DNA of 64,000 nt from Bradyrhizobium sp. CB1650 (lineage in GTDB: Bacteria > Pseudomonadota > Alphaproteobacteria > Rhizobiales > Xanthobacteraceae), in the NCBI RefSeq assembly GCF_029761915.1, contig NZ_CP121695.1:3129501-3193500 (forward strand), given 5' to 3'. This document shows, piece after piece, positions 28,563 to 36,276 of the stretch (position 1 is the first letter of the stretch; every line of letters begins with the position of its first letter). Both the position numbers and the translations under genes were made by a program. The notes beneath the pieces are model-generated. The model was given only the letters and a program-made list of their open reading frames with translations, was not told where the DNA came from and ran no database searches.

Positions 28563-28756
28563 ATGAGATTCTGCGCACGCTGCGATAGCTGCCGGTGGGT
28601 CTGCGAGAACCACCCCGATCGGCCATGGCTGGGTGACCGCGCCTGCACATGCGGCGGCGCCAGCATACTGTTTGCAATCAGACCGACGCGAGCGATCCTG
28701 ACGACGTCCCGGAGATGCCGGAGGGGTTCGTGGCGGACCTGAAGCGCGAAGAATGA
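28563..28756 (+). pseudogene. Small cysteine-rich protein gene, frameshifted
   Basis: GAGGGG precedes the ATG at 28563. The frame gives MRFCARCDSCRWVCENHPDR and PWLGDRACTCGGA, a Cys-rich zinc-binding pattern well known in Bradyrhizobium. It then drifts, while the next frame carries the expected end, CNQTDASDPDDVPEMPEGFV and ADLKREE, to the TGA at 28754. The total of 194 bases is not a multiple of three, so one small indel near 28665 breaks the gene. Function of the family is unknown. Confidence 0.65.
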
Positions 28757-28814
28757 CCGAACGAGGCTGGGGGCGGCCTTCGAGGATCCGCAGAAAATGG
28801 TTACCCGTCCTCTG

Positions 28815-28904
28815 CTATAGGAAATAGACCAGAGGCAAAAATGCGAAGGTCCACCAGGCCAAGCCAGCCAATCCGGCGAGGACGACCATGTCATCGTCGC
28901 TCAT
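28815..28904 (-). CDS. 29-residue membrane peptide
   Basis: The minus-strand frame from 28904 reads MSDDDMVVLAGLAGLAWWTF and AFLPLVYFL. A GGAG lies 9 bases upstream. It starts within the end of the 41-residue ORF before it, so it may be the last gene of the coupled minus-strand phage-like operon. One hydrophobic helix with an acidic N-terminus; a holin-like or membrane-anchored role is speculation. Confidence 0.55.
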   Translation of the reverse strand: MSDDDMVVLAGLAGLAWWTFAFLPLVYFL

Positions 28905-29016
28905 GGGAATCTCCGATAATAGTTTCGGATACTCTCCAACCAACGAAATAGAGTGCGCGTTTCAATCGCGCATCAAATATTATACTTGGGGGAACATTAA
29001 CTCGCGCATTGCTCAT
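28891..29016 (-). CDS. 41-residue ORF coupled to the lysin-like gene
   Basis: The ATG at 29016 overlaps the TGA of the upstream gene (ATGA). The product reads MSNARVNVPPSIIFDARLKR and ALYFVGWRVSETIIG, with a short charged end. The overlap at its start and end supports translation, but no family is recognised. Confidence 0.4.
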   Translation of the reverse strand: MSNARVNVPPSIIFDARLKRALYFVGWRVSETIIGDSHERR

Positions 29017-29899
29017 AGCGGCGCCTCGCCAGCGGCGAGCTTCTCGGCCTCTGGCCTCTTCGCGACGTGCGCTTCTGCGGCCTTCATCGTTTCGGCGGCC
29101 CAGTTCTGTCGCTCCCACCGCTCCCGCAGCGCCGCCTCGGCCGATCCAGGCGAGAAGAAAGACTCGCCGTTGATGTCGCGATGGTGCCGGAACGCGCCGG
29201 ACGCCTTCTCGCGCGATGCCAGCGATCCGCTGGAATTGTCGGTCGCGTTGCCGGTGATGTTTGAGCCGGCGAGCGCCCGCTCGAGGCTGTGCTCCAGCAC
29301 GGCGTTGTGGCGCGAGCACGGCGTTGTGGCGCGGATCCTCCACGCGCCGCGGCCCATCGAGCCTTCGTCGTAACCGCCGCCTTCGGAGCGATGCCAGCGC
29401 AGTTCCTTCTCCAGCGACGTTCCGCGATTGACCATGCGGTTGATCGCCGACTCCGCGATACCCTGCGTCCCTTCCGGGTTGCTACCCTGCTCATTTGCCA
29501 TAATGCGCTTGAACTTGTCGCGCAACCACGGCTTGGCCTCGAGCTCGGCGCGGGCACGCTCGCGGCCGGCGGCAAATTCGCCGTGAACCCGGTCACCGCT
29601 CTCAAGATGAATTGGCGTGTCGCGGTGTCGTTCGACAGGCGGATCGAGATCGCCTTCGCCGCCGAAGCGCTCACGCCGAGCCGGCGCGTGCCCGTGGTCG
29701 CGATGGTGTGGTCAGACGGTGCATAGTGCTCCACGCCGTGACCGCGATGGACAGGGCCGCCAGGGGCGCCTAGAGGCCGTTCCGACGCGCGGCCCATCGG
29801 CATGTAGCCGTCGAGATCCGGCGCCTGCGGCTCGGTGCTGACCGTGACGTCGATAAATCCGACCGGATTGCTGTCGACAAGAATGTCTCCGACTCTCAT
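29013..29899 (-). pseudogene. Phage lysin-like / SleB-like protein, frameshifted
   Basis: The N-terminal part (MRVGDILVDSNPVGFIDVTV, to SAKAISIRLSND) is in one frame. The neighbouring frame then carries TPIHLESGDRVHGEFAAGRE, RDKFKRIMANEQGSNPEGTQ and the long tail to EAEKLAAGEAPL. The shift is near 29620, where about eight extra bases (ACCGCGAC) sit. The E-x-G-S-N-P-E-G-T-Q-x-I-A-E-S-A-x-N-R-M pattern resembles cell-wall hydrolases of the SleB/transglycosylase type, so a phage muramidase or tail-associated lysin is possible. A 19-bp tandem duplication also lies inside (29298-29335). First of the coupled genes downstream of the chimera. Confidence 0.65.
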
Positions 29900-30120
29900 C
29901 GATGCCGCTCCTCGATTTGCCTAGCAACATCGGGATCGGGAACGATGATGAATCCATGATCAATGAGATCATCTAACAGAGCTGGTAACTCGGCAGGCGT
30001 AACGTCGGCGGCGCCGTGCCTCGCATAGATGATTTCTGCGAGCTCTATAGCACCTTCGTAATCGACATCATTCTTCAACATCGCAAAATTCAGGTCGAGT
30101 GTGAGGCGACCGGTCGGCAT
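29896..30120 (-). CDS. Phage-associated hypothetical protein
   Basis: The 74-residue product (MPTGRLTLDLNFAMLKNDVD, then GAIELAEIIYARHGAADVTP) is acidic and helical. Its ATG overlaps the stop of the TerL::tape-measure gene (TGATG) and its own stop overlaps the lysin-like start (ATGA). It is therefore in a tightly coupled operon. No family assigned. Confidence 0.6.
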   Translation of the reverse strand: MPTGRLTLDLNFAMLKNDVDYEGAIELAEIIYARHGAADVTPAELPALLDDLIDHGFIIVPDPDVARQIEERHR

Positions 30121-31250
30121 CAGGTATCGTCCCAGTGCATGCTAGGACTCGAAAACCTGCCAACACCGTCGAACGAGCCACCCCCCGTCGGATGGGTGGT
30201 CATGAGGTCGATGTTGTCGATAATCGACTGTGCCAGCGTCTGTCCGTCAACATTTAGCGCGGTGTTCACCGTGATCGGTTTGTGCCCGCCGGTACCGGGA
30301 TTGAACATGATCGGACGCGGCATCGCGGTGCCGTCTCTCTGCCAGTGCAAGCCACGGTCGCCATTGAATTCGTCGGGGTTGAACATGCTGCGGTGCTTGA
30401 GCGGACACTCCTCCATCCCTTGAATTTTATTGTTGCCGAAGCCGAACAGCCATCCAGCCTTGCCGATGATGTTGGCAATGGCATCGATGAAGGACGAGAT
30501 CGCGTTGCGGATACCATCGAACATCGCGGAGAGTTTTTCCCAAGCCACACCGGCAAGGCCGGTTACGCCCGAGGTGAAGCTAGCGAGACCGGTGCGAATT
30601 TGATCCCACGGGATTCCGCCTAACGTTGTGAAGAGACCGCTGAGGCTGGCAATCTTGCCGGCGATTTTGAGTGCGAATTTGTCGACCTCGAGAATGATCG
30701 ATCCAAGTTGACCGACGATGCCGCCGATCGCGCGCGCGGTTTCAGAGGTCGCCGCCGTCGTCAGCGAGTTTATGTTGGCGTATCCATGAATTTCGTCGTA
30801 GCCGATGAAGATAGCGGTCTTGCCGTGCTGGGCGATCGCGTTCTGCGCCGGGATGATGCGCATCGTGCCCTTACCATCCCTGCGTCGGATCTCATCGGCG
30901 AGGATGATCAACTCGCCGTCGACGGGATCGTCGAGGCCGTTGGCCATGACCAGCTTTTTGGCGAGGTCGAGGTCCTGGTCGGCCTGATCCTTGTCGTTCG
31001 CGACGATCAGAACATCGGAGCCTTGCGGGCTCTCGCGACACATCAGGCAGAACAGGCCGGCGCAGATCATATCGGCGGATTTGAAGTTCTTCTTGGCGCG
31101 GCCGGCGACGACCATGTTGTATTGGGGAATGCCGTCATGCCGATAGGTGTCGAGCGCGCGGCGGAAGATGTCAGTGCGGTAGGGCTCGATCACCAGCGGC
31201 CGGCCGTCGATCCAGTTGAGACCGTCGAAGAAGGCCAGCGACGTGATCAT
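30120..31250 (-). pseudogene. Chimera: terminase large subunit N-terminus fused to tape-measure C-terminus
   Basis: Residues 1-157 are terminase large subunit: FFDGLNWIDGRPLVIEPYRT, an ATPase P-loop-like GRAKKNFKSAD, CRESPQGSDVLIVANDKDQA and a Walker B IFIGYDEIHGY. From about residue 160 the sequence becomes a hydrophobic, Gly/Ala-rich repeat region (TSETARAIGGIVGQLGSIIL to FIDAIANIIGKAGWLFGFGN), which resembles tail tape-measure proteins. A C-terminal extension follows. The join near 30770 keeps the frame. Normal phage maps place many genes between terL and the tape measure, so an in-frame deletion of about 10 kb is the likely origin. The nuclease domain is missing, so it cannot package DNA. 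Confidence 0.75.
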
Positions 31251-31552
31251 GTGCGCCTCATCGTCAAGCCGAGCAGATCGCGCAAGATCGGCGCCTCATC
31301 GGGGCGCGGCATTCGGCCTAGCTTCAGGCTGCCATCCGAGCTGACATCGAGAATGGCGAGGCCAAGCAGTCGTCGAACCAGCGCGGCGCTTGATCGCTTG
31401 ATGACGACCAGGAGCTCACCACGGTGCGGGCGAATCTCGCCGAGCGGCCCGACGATCGCAATGATGGCATCGCCGTTCACGCGGGTGTGGTGTGCATGGA
31501 CCATCAGCCCGTCGGCGAGTTGGCGGAGCTTGCGTGACGGCGGAGCGCTCAT
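31247..31552 (-). CDS. Hypothetical phage-operon protein
   Basis: From the ATG at 31552 the 101-residue product reads MSAPPSRKLRQLADGLMVHA, HHTRVNGDAIIAIVGPLGEI and ends SLKLGRMPRPDEAPILRDLL. Its stop overlaps the terminase start by 4 bases (ATGA), the usual position for a protein just before terL; no HNH or terminase-small-subunit motif is seen. An earlier start at 31678 would overlap the preceding gene and is rejected. Confidence 0.5.
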   Translation of the reverse strand: MSAPPSRKLRQLADGLMVHAHHTRVNGDAIIAIVGPLGEIRPHRGELLVVIKRSSAALVRRLLGLAILDVSSDGSLKLGRMPRPDEAPILRDLLGLTMRRT

Positions 31553-31649
31553 AAGGCTTCCTCCGCGGCCTTGCGGGCCGCGCCGCGGGCCACGATGCGT
31601 TCGGCGTCCTGAGAGACCAGGTGCGGGCTTCGCCGGTGCCGGCGCCGGC

Positions 31650-31886
31650 TTAGGTGACCTGTCGTCGCAGTTCGGCACTGTCCTCGCCGCGCGCCTCGGC
31701 CTGCTCGGCTAGGAGCACCAATGCTGCTGTGTTGGCGGCCCAGATCTGATCACGCATCGATGGCACGCGATGGAGATCGGCAAGCAGACCGTCCGCAATC
31801 TCGCGACGACGCGCATCAGCGGCCTTGAGACGCTTCGCTAGTTTCGTGCGTCCATCGATCCTGGATAGCTCGGCCATCTCCGCCAT
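31650..31886 (-). CDS. Hypothetical phage-operon protein
   Basis: The 78-residue product is Ala/Arg/Glu-rich and helical (MAEMAELSRIDGRTKLAKRL, KAADARRREIADGLLADLHR). It is the first gene of the minus-strand phage-like operon and is followed by a 100-base gap. No family known; a small regulator or head-related protein is possible. Confidence 0.45.
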   Translation of the reverse strand: MAEMAELSRIDGRTKLAKRLKAADARRREIADGLLADLHRVPSMRDQIWAANTAALVLLAEQAEARGEDSAELRRQVT

Positions 31887-32458
31887 TTCGGATGTCCATT
31901 GGCAGGGTACGTTCCTGATATGTCCACCATATCGGCGTTGTTTTCAAATGACTTAGTTATGAAAATACTTAAGTAATATAAACATGTTAGCGCCTATTAG
32001 GCGCAACTTGGAACCGGAAAGGCCTGCCAGATCCGAGCCATGCCGTACTCAGATGAAAAAGGGTCCCGGCCCAAGGAGCAATCGGACCGGGACCAAGGCA
32101 GTTGCGTCACTTTACCCTTCGCGGAGAAGGGCACCGGGAAAACCTGGTCGTCGCGCCGACGTTCCCAAATGTCGACAAATCGAAACAGAACTAGGATCGA
32201 GACTGGTCGCTGGACACCGAACACCTCGGCGCGCCCGACGCCGGTGGCCGTCCGGGACGAACTAAGGGACCGCGCAATAGAGCTGATCAAGGGTGAGCCG
32301 CCGGCTCTTCCAGCCAGTATCGCCGGCGGCCCGTTGCTGGCCTTGCAATTCTGGCGGCAAGCGTCAGACGGCAAGCATCATTGATGGTGCAAATCGCATG
32401 TGAAGTTGCAATGACGCACTGAAATTAAGGTAACGGCTCAAGGTTAAAGCCGCTGGAG
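31887..32458. other. Intergenic upstream of the phage-like operon
   Basis: A locally AT-rich segment at about 31940-31985 (TTATGAAAATACTTAAGTAA) stands out against the G+C-rich surroundings and may be the promoter region or an attachment-type site. A frame at 32040-32384 is a weak gene candidate. Nothing else is recognised. Confidence 0.45.
32040..32384 (+). CDS. Weak hypothetical ORF
   Basis: An uninterrupted 114-codon frame (MPYSDEKGSRPKEQSDRDQG start) ends with VAVRDELRDRAIELIKGEPP and ALQFWRQASDGKHH, the more protein-like part. No ribosome-binding site is clear, and the opposite strand is also open, so it is only a candidate. Confidence 0.25.
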   Translation: MPYSDEKGSRPKEQSDRDQGSCVTLPFAEKGTGKTWSSRRRSQMSTNRNRTRIETGRWTPNTSARPTPVAVRDELRDRAIELIKGEPPALPASIAGGPLLALQFWRQASDGKHH

Positions 32459-32677
32459 CTAGCCGCCATAGGCTTTCGCGAACACGCTCTCCGGATAGTG
32501 CTCCACAGCCTGGGCCCGGAGCCATTCGGCCGCCTCGGCAACCGACTTGACGTGCGCCTCGGCGACGAAGCCGTTCAGGTCGTCGCCAAGCTTCACCTCG
32601 AAACCAGCATCCCAGAACGCGACGATCGAATTGACTTCGGTGTCGTAGAGGCCCTGGAGGATGCGGGCTGGGTCCAT
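32459..32677 (-). CDS. Small hypothetical protein
   Basis: From the ATG at 32677 (AAGGGA upstream) the 72-residue product reads MDPARILQGLYDTEVNSIVA, FWDAGFEVKLGDDLNGFVAE and AHVKSVAEAAEWLRAQAVEH. It is a mixed alpha/beta protein of the kind found next to phage recombinases. Lies 23 bases downstream of the serine recombinase on the same strand, probably co-transcribed. Function unknown. Confidence 0.6.
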   Translation of the reverse strand: MDPARILQGLYDTEVNSIVAFWDAGFEVKLGDDLNGFVAEAHVKSVAEAAEWLRAQAVEHYPESVFAKAYGG

Positions 32678-32700
32678 GGTGCTTTCCCTTTGCCCGCCCA

Positions 32701-33363
32701 TCAACCCTTCGCCGCGCGTTCTAGGATCCGCTGCACCGATCGGCCATACATCTTGAACTCGCCGCCGATCTCGCGGTAGGTCGCGCCCTTGGCGCGCATG
32801 GCTTTCATACGCTCAATGATCGCCTGCTCAGCGAGGTTCGGCACGATCCGGCGGACGTCGCCATCCTTCACGATGTCGAACCCGTAGGTCCGCTTTCCGC
32901 CGGAGAACACGCCTTTGGAGGCGAGGTGCCGCTTGGCATCGCGGATGCGCTCGCGGATACGATCGCGCTCGCCCTCGGCGACGGCCGCCAAGATCGTGAA
33001 CACCATCTTGCTGATGCCGTTACCGCAGACATCGCCGCCTAGGTCAATCATATGCAGGCCGATGCCTTGATCCTTGAACTCCTCCAGCACAGCCAGCGCG
33101 TCGGCGGCCGAACGGAAGGCGCGATCGAGCTTTGCCGTCACGATGATGTCGCCCTTTCCGGCGGCTCCGAGCAACCGCCGGCCCTCCGGCCGATCGGCCA
33201 GCGGCACCGAGCCAGACACGCCAGCCTCGATGAAGAACTCCGTAACCTCCCAGCCCTTCATCATCGCGTAGCCGCGGATCTGCTGCTCTTGAGCCGCTAG
33301 ACTGGCGCGCCCATCAGCCTGTTCGGCGGTCGAGACCCGGCAATATCCGTAGACCTTTGCCAT
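32701..33363 (-). CDS. Serine recombinase (resolvase/invertase family)
   Basis: From the ATG at 33363 the product has 220 residues. The catalytic domain begins AKVYGYCRVSTAEQADGRAS, with the nucleophile Ser in YCRVST and arginines in ADRPEGRRLLGAAGKGDIIV and ITAKLDRAFRSAADALAVLE-like positions. Residues 115-160 (FTILAAVAEGERDRIRERIR) are the family's E-helix, and a C-terminal DNA-binding helix-turn-helix (GATYREIGGEFKMYGRSVQR) follows. Such genes cut and rejoin DNA at res or inversion sites. An ATG at 33411 is not used because it adds an unrelated leader. Probably the mobility gene of the decayed island. Confidence 0.9.
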   Translation of the reverse strand: MAKVYGYCRVSTAEQADGRASLAAQEQQIRGYAMMKGWEVTEFFIEAGVSGSVPLADRPEGRRLLGAAGKGDIIVTAKLDRAFRSAADALAVLEEFKDQGIGLHMIDLGGDVCGNGISKMVFTILAAVAEGERDRIRERIRDAKRHLASKGVFSGGKRTYGFDIVKDGDVRRIVPNLAEQAIIERMKAMRAKGATYREIGGEFKMYGRSVQRILERAAKG

Positions 33364-33590
33364 GTGTGATGTCCTTCCTGTGACGTTGTTAGAGCAATGA
33401 CACAAAATCAACCAATGTCACAAGCTGAAAATGGCGGCAAGGCGTCTCCGGCCGGAACGGATCGCCCACCGCGACGATTGATATGCGCGGCCCCCCATCC
33501 CCGAGGCCGCGCGGGTCCCGTCGCCGCGCCCCTTCATTGCCACGATGGCGGCGGGGCCTTGATGCGGGGCCAATACACAGGAGGCGGACG

Positions 33591-33695
33591 ATGCGCCTTC
33601 ATTTGCACAATCCTTCGATCGACCTCGTCGCCCTCGCGGCCGGCACCATGCTTGTGCTGGGCTTCATGGCCGCCATCGCGGTGCTGGTCCGCTGA
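33591..33695 (+). CDS. 34-residue membrane peptide
   Basis: CAGGAGG sits 8 bases before the ATG at 33591. The product reads MRLHLHNPSIDLVALAAGTM and LVLGFMAAIAVLVR, one membrane helix with a short polar start. A strong terminator at 33768-33803 ends the unit. No function known. Confidence 0.55.
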   Translation: MRLHLHNPSIDLVALAAGTMLVLGFMAAIAVLVR

Positions 33696-33767
33696 GACAG
33701 CCGTCAAAAAAATCCGAAAGCCGCGCGGATGTAGGGCCGGGAGTTGTCCCACTAGTCTCGAAATAGG

Positions 33768-33803
33768 ACGCTGCCGGGCTCGAAATATGGGTCCCGGCAG
33801 CGT
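33768..33803 (+). terminator. Terminator hairpin
   Basis: ACGCTGCCGGG and CCCGGCAGCGT form an 11-bp stem around a 14-base loop and are followed by TTT. Likely terminator for the peptide gene at 33591. Confidence 0.6.
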
Positions 33804-34099
33804 TTCATTCTCAAACTGAGCGCTGAAATCCCAGTTGGTTCCAGATGAGCAATCCTCATGCCACAGGCTTGTGACCGGCCGCCGGTTCAGGCTGGCGGGC
33901 CATTCTACTCCGGGTTTACCACGCGGATCAAAGATGAATACACGCTAGAGTTGATCGAATGTTCTATTCGTGCAGGCAGTCACAACTCGCGCGCGCATGC
34001 GGCATAGTCGCACCTAGGCTGCTTTTCTTTGCGAAACGTCTGAACAGGGTATCTAATAAAGGTTGAACTCTAAAGGTTTAGCATTTGGGGTTTATAGTC

Positions 34100-34342
34100 A
34101 TGCGCCACTTTTCGAGGCGACGACACCCCGAGAAACGCAAGCCACCCTTCAAGTGGGTCGTCGTGTACGGAGGCATGTCCGTTGAGTGTAGTGATGAGGC
34201 CGGCGCGAAGAAATTGGCGGCCAAGCTCCGCCGGAAAGGTTACCGGCTGGCGGCTCGAACGGCAGATGGCGTATCGCCCTCCTGGCGAATCGATCCCGAG
34301 GAGCTGGACGAGTGGCTGAGCCGGGAAACCAAAGCCAGTTGA
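34100..34342 (+). CDS. Small hypothetical protein
   Basis: From the ATG at 34100 the 80-residue product has a basic N-terminus (MRHFSRRRHPEKRKPPFKWV) and a compact core (VVYGGMSVECSDEAGAKKLA, then KLRRKGYRLAARTADGVSPS). It ends IDPEELDEWLSRET. The pattern resembles small phage or plasmid proteins with a beta-hairpin and helix; no family is recognised. Confidence 0.5.
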   Translation: MRHFSRRRHPEKRKPPFKWVVVYGGMSVECSDEAGAKKLAAKLRRKGYRLAARTADGVSPSWRIDPEELDEWLSRETKAS

Positions 34343-34421
34343 TGGAGGCGGGCTGGCAGGCCGCTTCTGCAGGGTAAGGCGATGAAATAGAAGACCCCGG
34401 GCCGGTTCACGCTGGCGGGTC

Positions 34422-34622
34422 TTAGCCGCTGCTTCTCTCTCTGGAGCCGAGAAGCTTCGGCAGGGGCGGCATCTGCTGGCGCGGCGTATCGATCGGCTGA
34501 TCGGGAGAGGGATCAACTTCCTCTGCCTTTCTCCCTCCGGTCAGGGCGCCAATGGAGCCGATGACCACTAGCACGGCACCCGCGCTTATCAGCCAATATG
34601 GTAATTCCAACGAAAGGTTCAT
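34422..34622 (-). CDS. Single-pass membrane hypothetical protein
   Basis: The 66-residue product starts MNLSLELPYWLISAGAVLVV then IGSIGALTGG, one membrane helix, followed by an acidic, Pro-rich tail. It lies 10 bases downstream of the 34632 gene on the same strand, suggesting a pair. Function unknown. Confidence 0.55.
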   Translation of the reverse strand: MNLSLELPYWLISAGAVLVVIGSIGALTGGRKAEEVDPSPDQPIDTPRQQMPPLPKLLGSRERSSG

Positions 34623-34631
34623 GGGCCAACG

Positions 34632-35093
34632 TTAACGATCGTCAGACAGATCTCGTACGCCATACGCATGGAAGGTGAGATAGGCAATCCCCGATGGATT
34701 ATACGACGAGGCCCCGCTGCGGCCAGTTCCTGTCGGGAACAGTGCTGAAGCGAACAGAGGAACGCGGTGAGTTGAGTAACCTGTTTTCGCTTGGCCCTTG
34801 CTAGCCCGAGGACCAAGCTTCCTCCAGCGGCCCCGGCCTTTCCGGTCCGTGTTGGTCAGCAGCCGCACGAAGGTGCCGCTCTCGTGCATCTCGAGCCAAC
34901 CCTTCTCGATGGCATATTTGATGCCGGCGCCGAACTCCGAACCGTTGCCCTTGAGCGTGTAGAGGAACGGCGCGTTGACCTTCTCGACGTGAATGCGGCC
35001 GTCCTGGACGGCCTCAATGCTCTTTGCAAGCTCGAGCAGCTTGCGAGCCGCGGCTTCCGGGTGGGCGTAGGGGCGTTCGGTCGTGAGCTTCAT
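34632..35093 (-). CDS. Hypothetical phage-type protein with unrelated C-terminus
   Basis: The first 90 residues (MKLTTERPYAHPEAAARKLL, EAVQDGRIHVEKVNAPFLYT, IEKGWLEMHESGTFVRLL) form a recognisable family fold: a helical N-terminus and a domain ending in HESGTFVRxT, common in Bradyrhizobium phage-like regions. From about residue 94 the sequence is Arg/Ser/Gly-rich and unlike a normal end, so a frameshift or junction near 34810 is possible. The role is unknown. Confidence 0.55.
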   Translation of the reverse strand: MKLTTERPYAHPEAAARKLLELAKSIEAVQDGRIHVEKVNAPFLYTLKGNGSEFGAGIKYAIEKGWLEMHESGTFVRLLTNTDRKGRGRWRKLGPRASKGQAKTGYSTHRVPLFASALFPTGTGRSGASSYNPSGIAYLTFHAYGVRDLSDDR

Positions 35094-35268
35094 CGCTCAG
35101 AACCCGTGGCCCATGCCAAATGGCGTAACTTGACGGGAATGTCATCCCAATCGGGTACGATGTTCACAGATCCTGCGGCGGAAGACGCCCACCAGCGCGC
35201 GGTCGAACGCGCGCTGCTCCAGTGCCCACGAGCGCGCCGCCCAAAAGCGAGCGCGCGGGTGTTCCGGG

Positions 35269-35352
35269 TCAAAACACGAGGTCGCCGTCCTCGTCATGGG
35301 TCCGTTCGATAATAGCCAGTTTGCCGTCGATGATCTCGAACGTGGCGGTAGG
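35269..35352 (-). pseudogene. Short C-terminal fragment, minus strand
   Basis: The minus strand reads PTATFEIIDGKLAIIERTHD and EDGDLVF before a TGA at 35269. The beta-rich, acidic ending looks like a genuine protein C-terminus, but only about 26 codons remain. It abuts the RepA-like remnant on the opposite strand near 35352, suggesting a deletion or recombination join. Confidence 0.3.
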
Positions 35353-35873
35353 GCGACAGAGGCAAGGGAGCCATTGATCTTGACGGCGCTATTGACGTTT
35401 CTTTCGGCGTCAGTGTGACGGGGAGGGGCGAAAGCAAGTCGTTTACGTTGGAATGCACAGGCTCGAATGACGGTCAGGACGGCGTCATCACCGGCTTTAG
35501 GCTTGAGTCTGTGCCGTTGGGTGTGGATGCGGTCGGAAACGAGACTAGAGCGCCCGTTGTCGTGCCTGCCATGGTGACACCGAATGATGGCTCAAACCTT
35601 AAGGGAAGTACTGAGAAGGCATTGGACTGTTTGAGAGCAGTTCTCGACGAAGACGGCCAATGCCCACCATCGGGCTCCCCCGGCTTCCCTGTGGGCGTCA
35701 TCGCGGCCAACCGAAATGTGTGGCGAAATAGGTTTTTTGCTGACACGTCGGCAAAAGAGCCGAATATCGCGGACGCCACACTCCGGCAGAGGTTCTCGCG
35801 AGCGATCACCGAGCTAACCGACAAGGGGCGTATTGCGACGGTGGGCGAGTGGTTCTGGATTTGTGACGCGTGA
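35352..35873 (+). pseudogene. C-terminal remnant of a RepA-like AAA ATPase
   Basis: Open from just after TAG at 35349, the frame reads GAIDLDGAIDVSFGVSVTGR, KSFTLECTGSNDGQDGVITG, RLESVPLGVDA and ends EWFWICDA. I recognise the TGSNDGxDG...RLESVxLGxD pattern from the end of phage/plasmid RepA-type AAA ATPases in Bradyrhizobium. The P-loop half is absent, so it is a truncated copy. The name is recall, not comparison. Repeated GTGAC motifs begin at its stop codon. Confidence 0.45.
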
Positions 35874-35950
35874 CGTGCCGTGACATCGCGTGACATTGTC
35901 ACGGCCCAACTAGTGACGTTACCGGATATCGATACCCGTAACGCTGTCAC
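35863..35950 (+). repeat. Phased GTGAC/GTCAC motif array
   Basis: GTGAC occurs at 35863, 35870, 35880, 35890 and 35913, with GTCAC at 35898 and 35946. The copies at 35870, 35880 and 35890 are exactly 10 bases apart, about one helical turn. It starts at the last codons of the RepA-like remnant, where replication iterons or an operator would be expected. Confidence 0.5.
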
Positions 35951-35952
35951 GC

Positions 35953-36219
35953 GGGGCTAGGTGTTGTTATAGAAATAACGGGCGGTGGTCTTGCCGTTGT
36001 AAGGGCGCTGGCGAGGCCGTGGGTACGTTTCAGGTGCTCGCCGGTGTTTTGGTAGTCGACAATCCGGGATAGCGCACCACAGCCGCTACTTCCGAGGCGG
36101 GTCGTGCGCTTCGACGGCCTGTCTATCCGCTGGAGCGAACGAGAGCGGCGACGTATCGTCGGCCCGTCAGTCCACTTTTAAACACTGCGCCCGCGCCTGA
36201 TTGACGCTACCGCCGCCAA
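35953..36219. other. Intergenic, nothing recognised
   Basis: No gene or motif is supported between the GTGAC array and the CsbD promoter. Confidence 0.4.
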
Positions 36220-36245
36220 GGAACGAAGCGTCGGCAACCTCCGTT
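36220..36245 (+). promoter_or_regulatory. EcfG-type promoter of csbD-like gene
   Basis: GGAAC (36220-36224), 17 bases, CGTT (36242-36245): a match to the EcfG consensus with the -10 cytosine. It ends 31 bases before the CsbD-type gene, a family widely induced by general stress. Confidence 0.6.
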
Positions 36246-36276
36246 GATCGATCTTAGTGGTTAAAGGAGGAGAGCC

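Noticed and set aside
31940..31985. AT-rich segment as an attachment site or origin
   Set aside because: Only base composition stands out; no direct repeat flanking the island was found, so it is reported just as part of the spacer.
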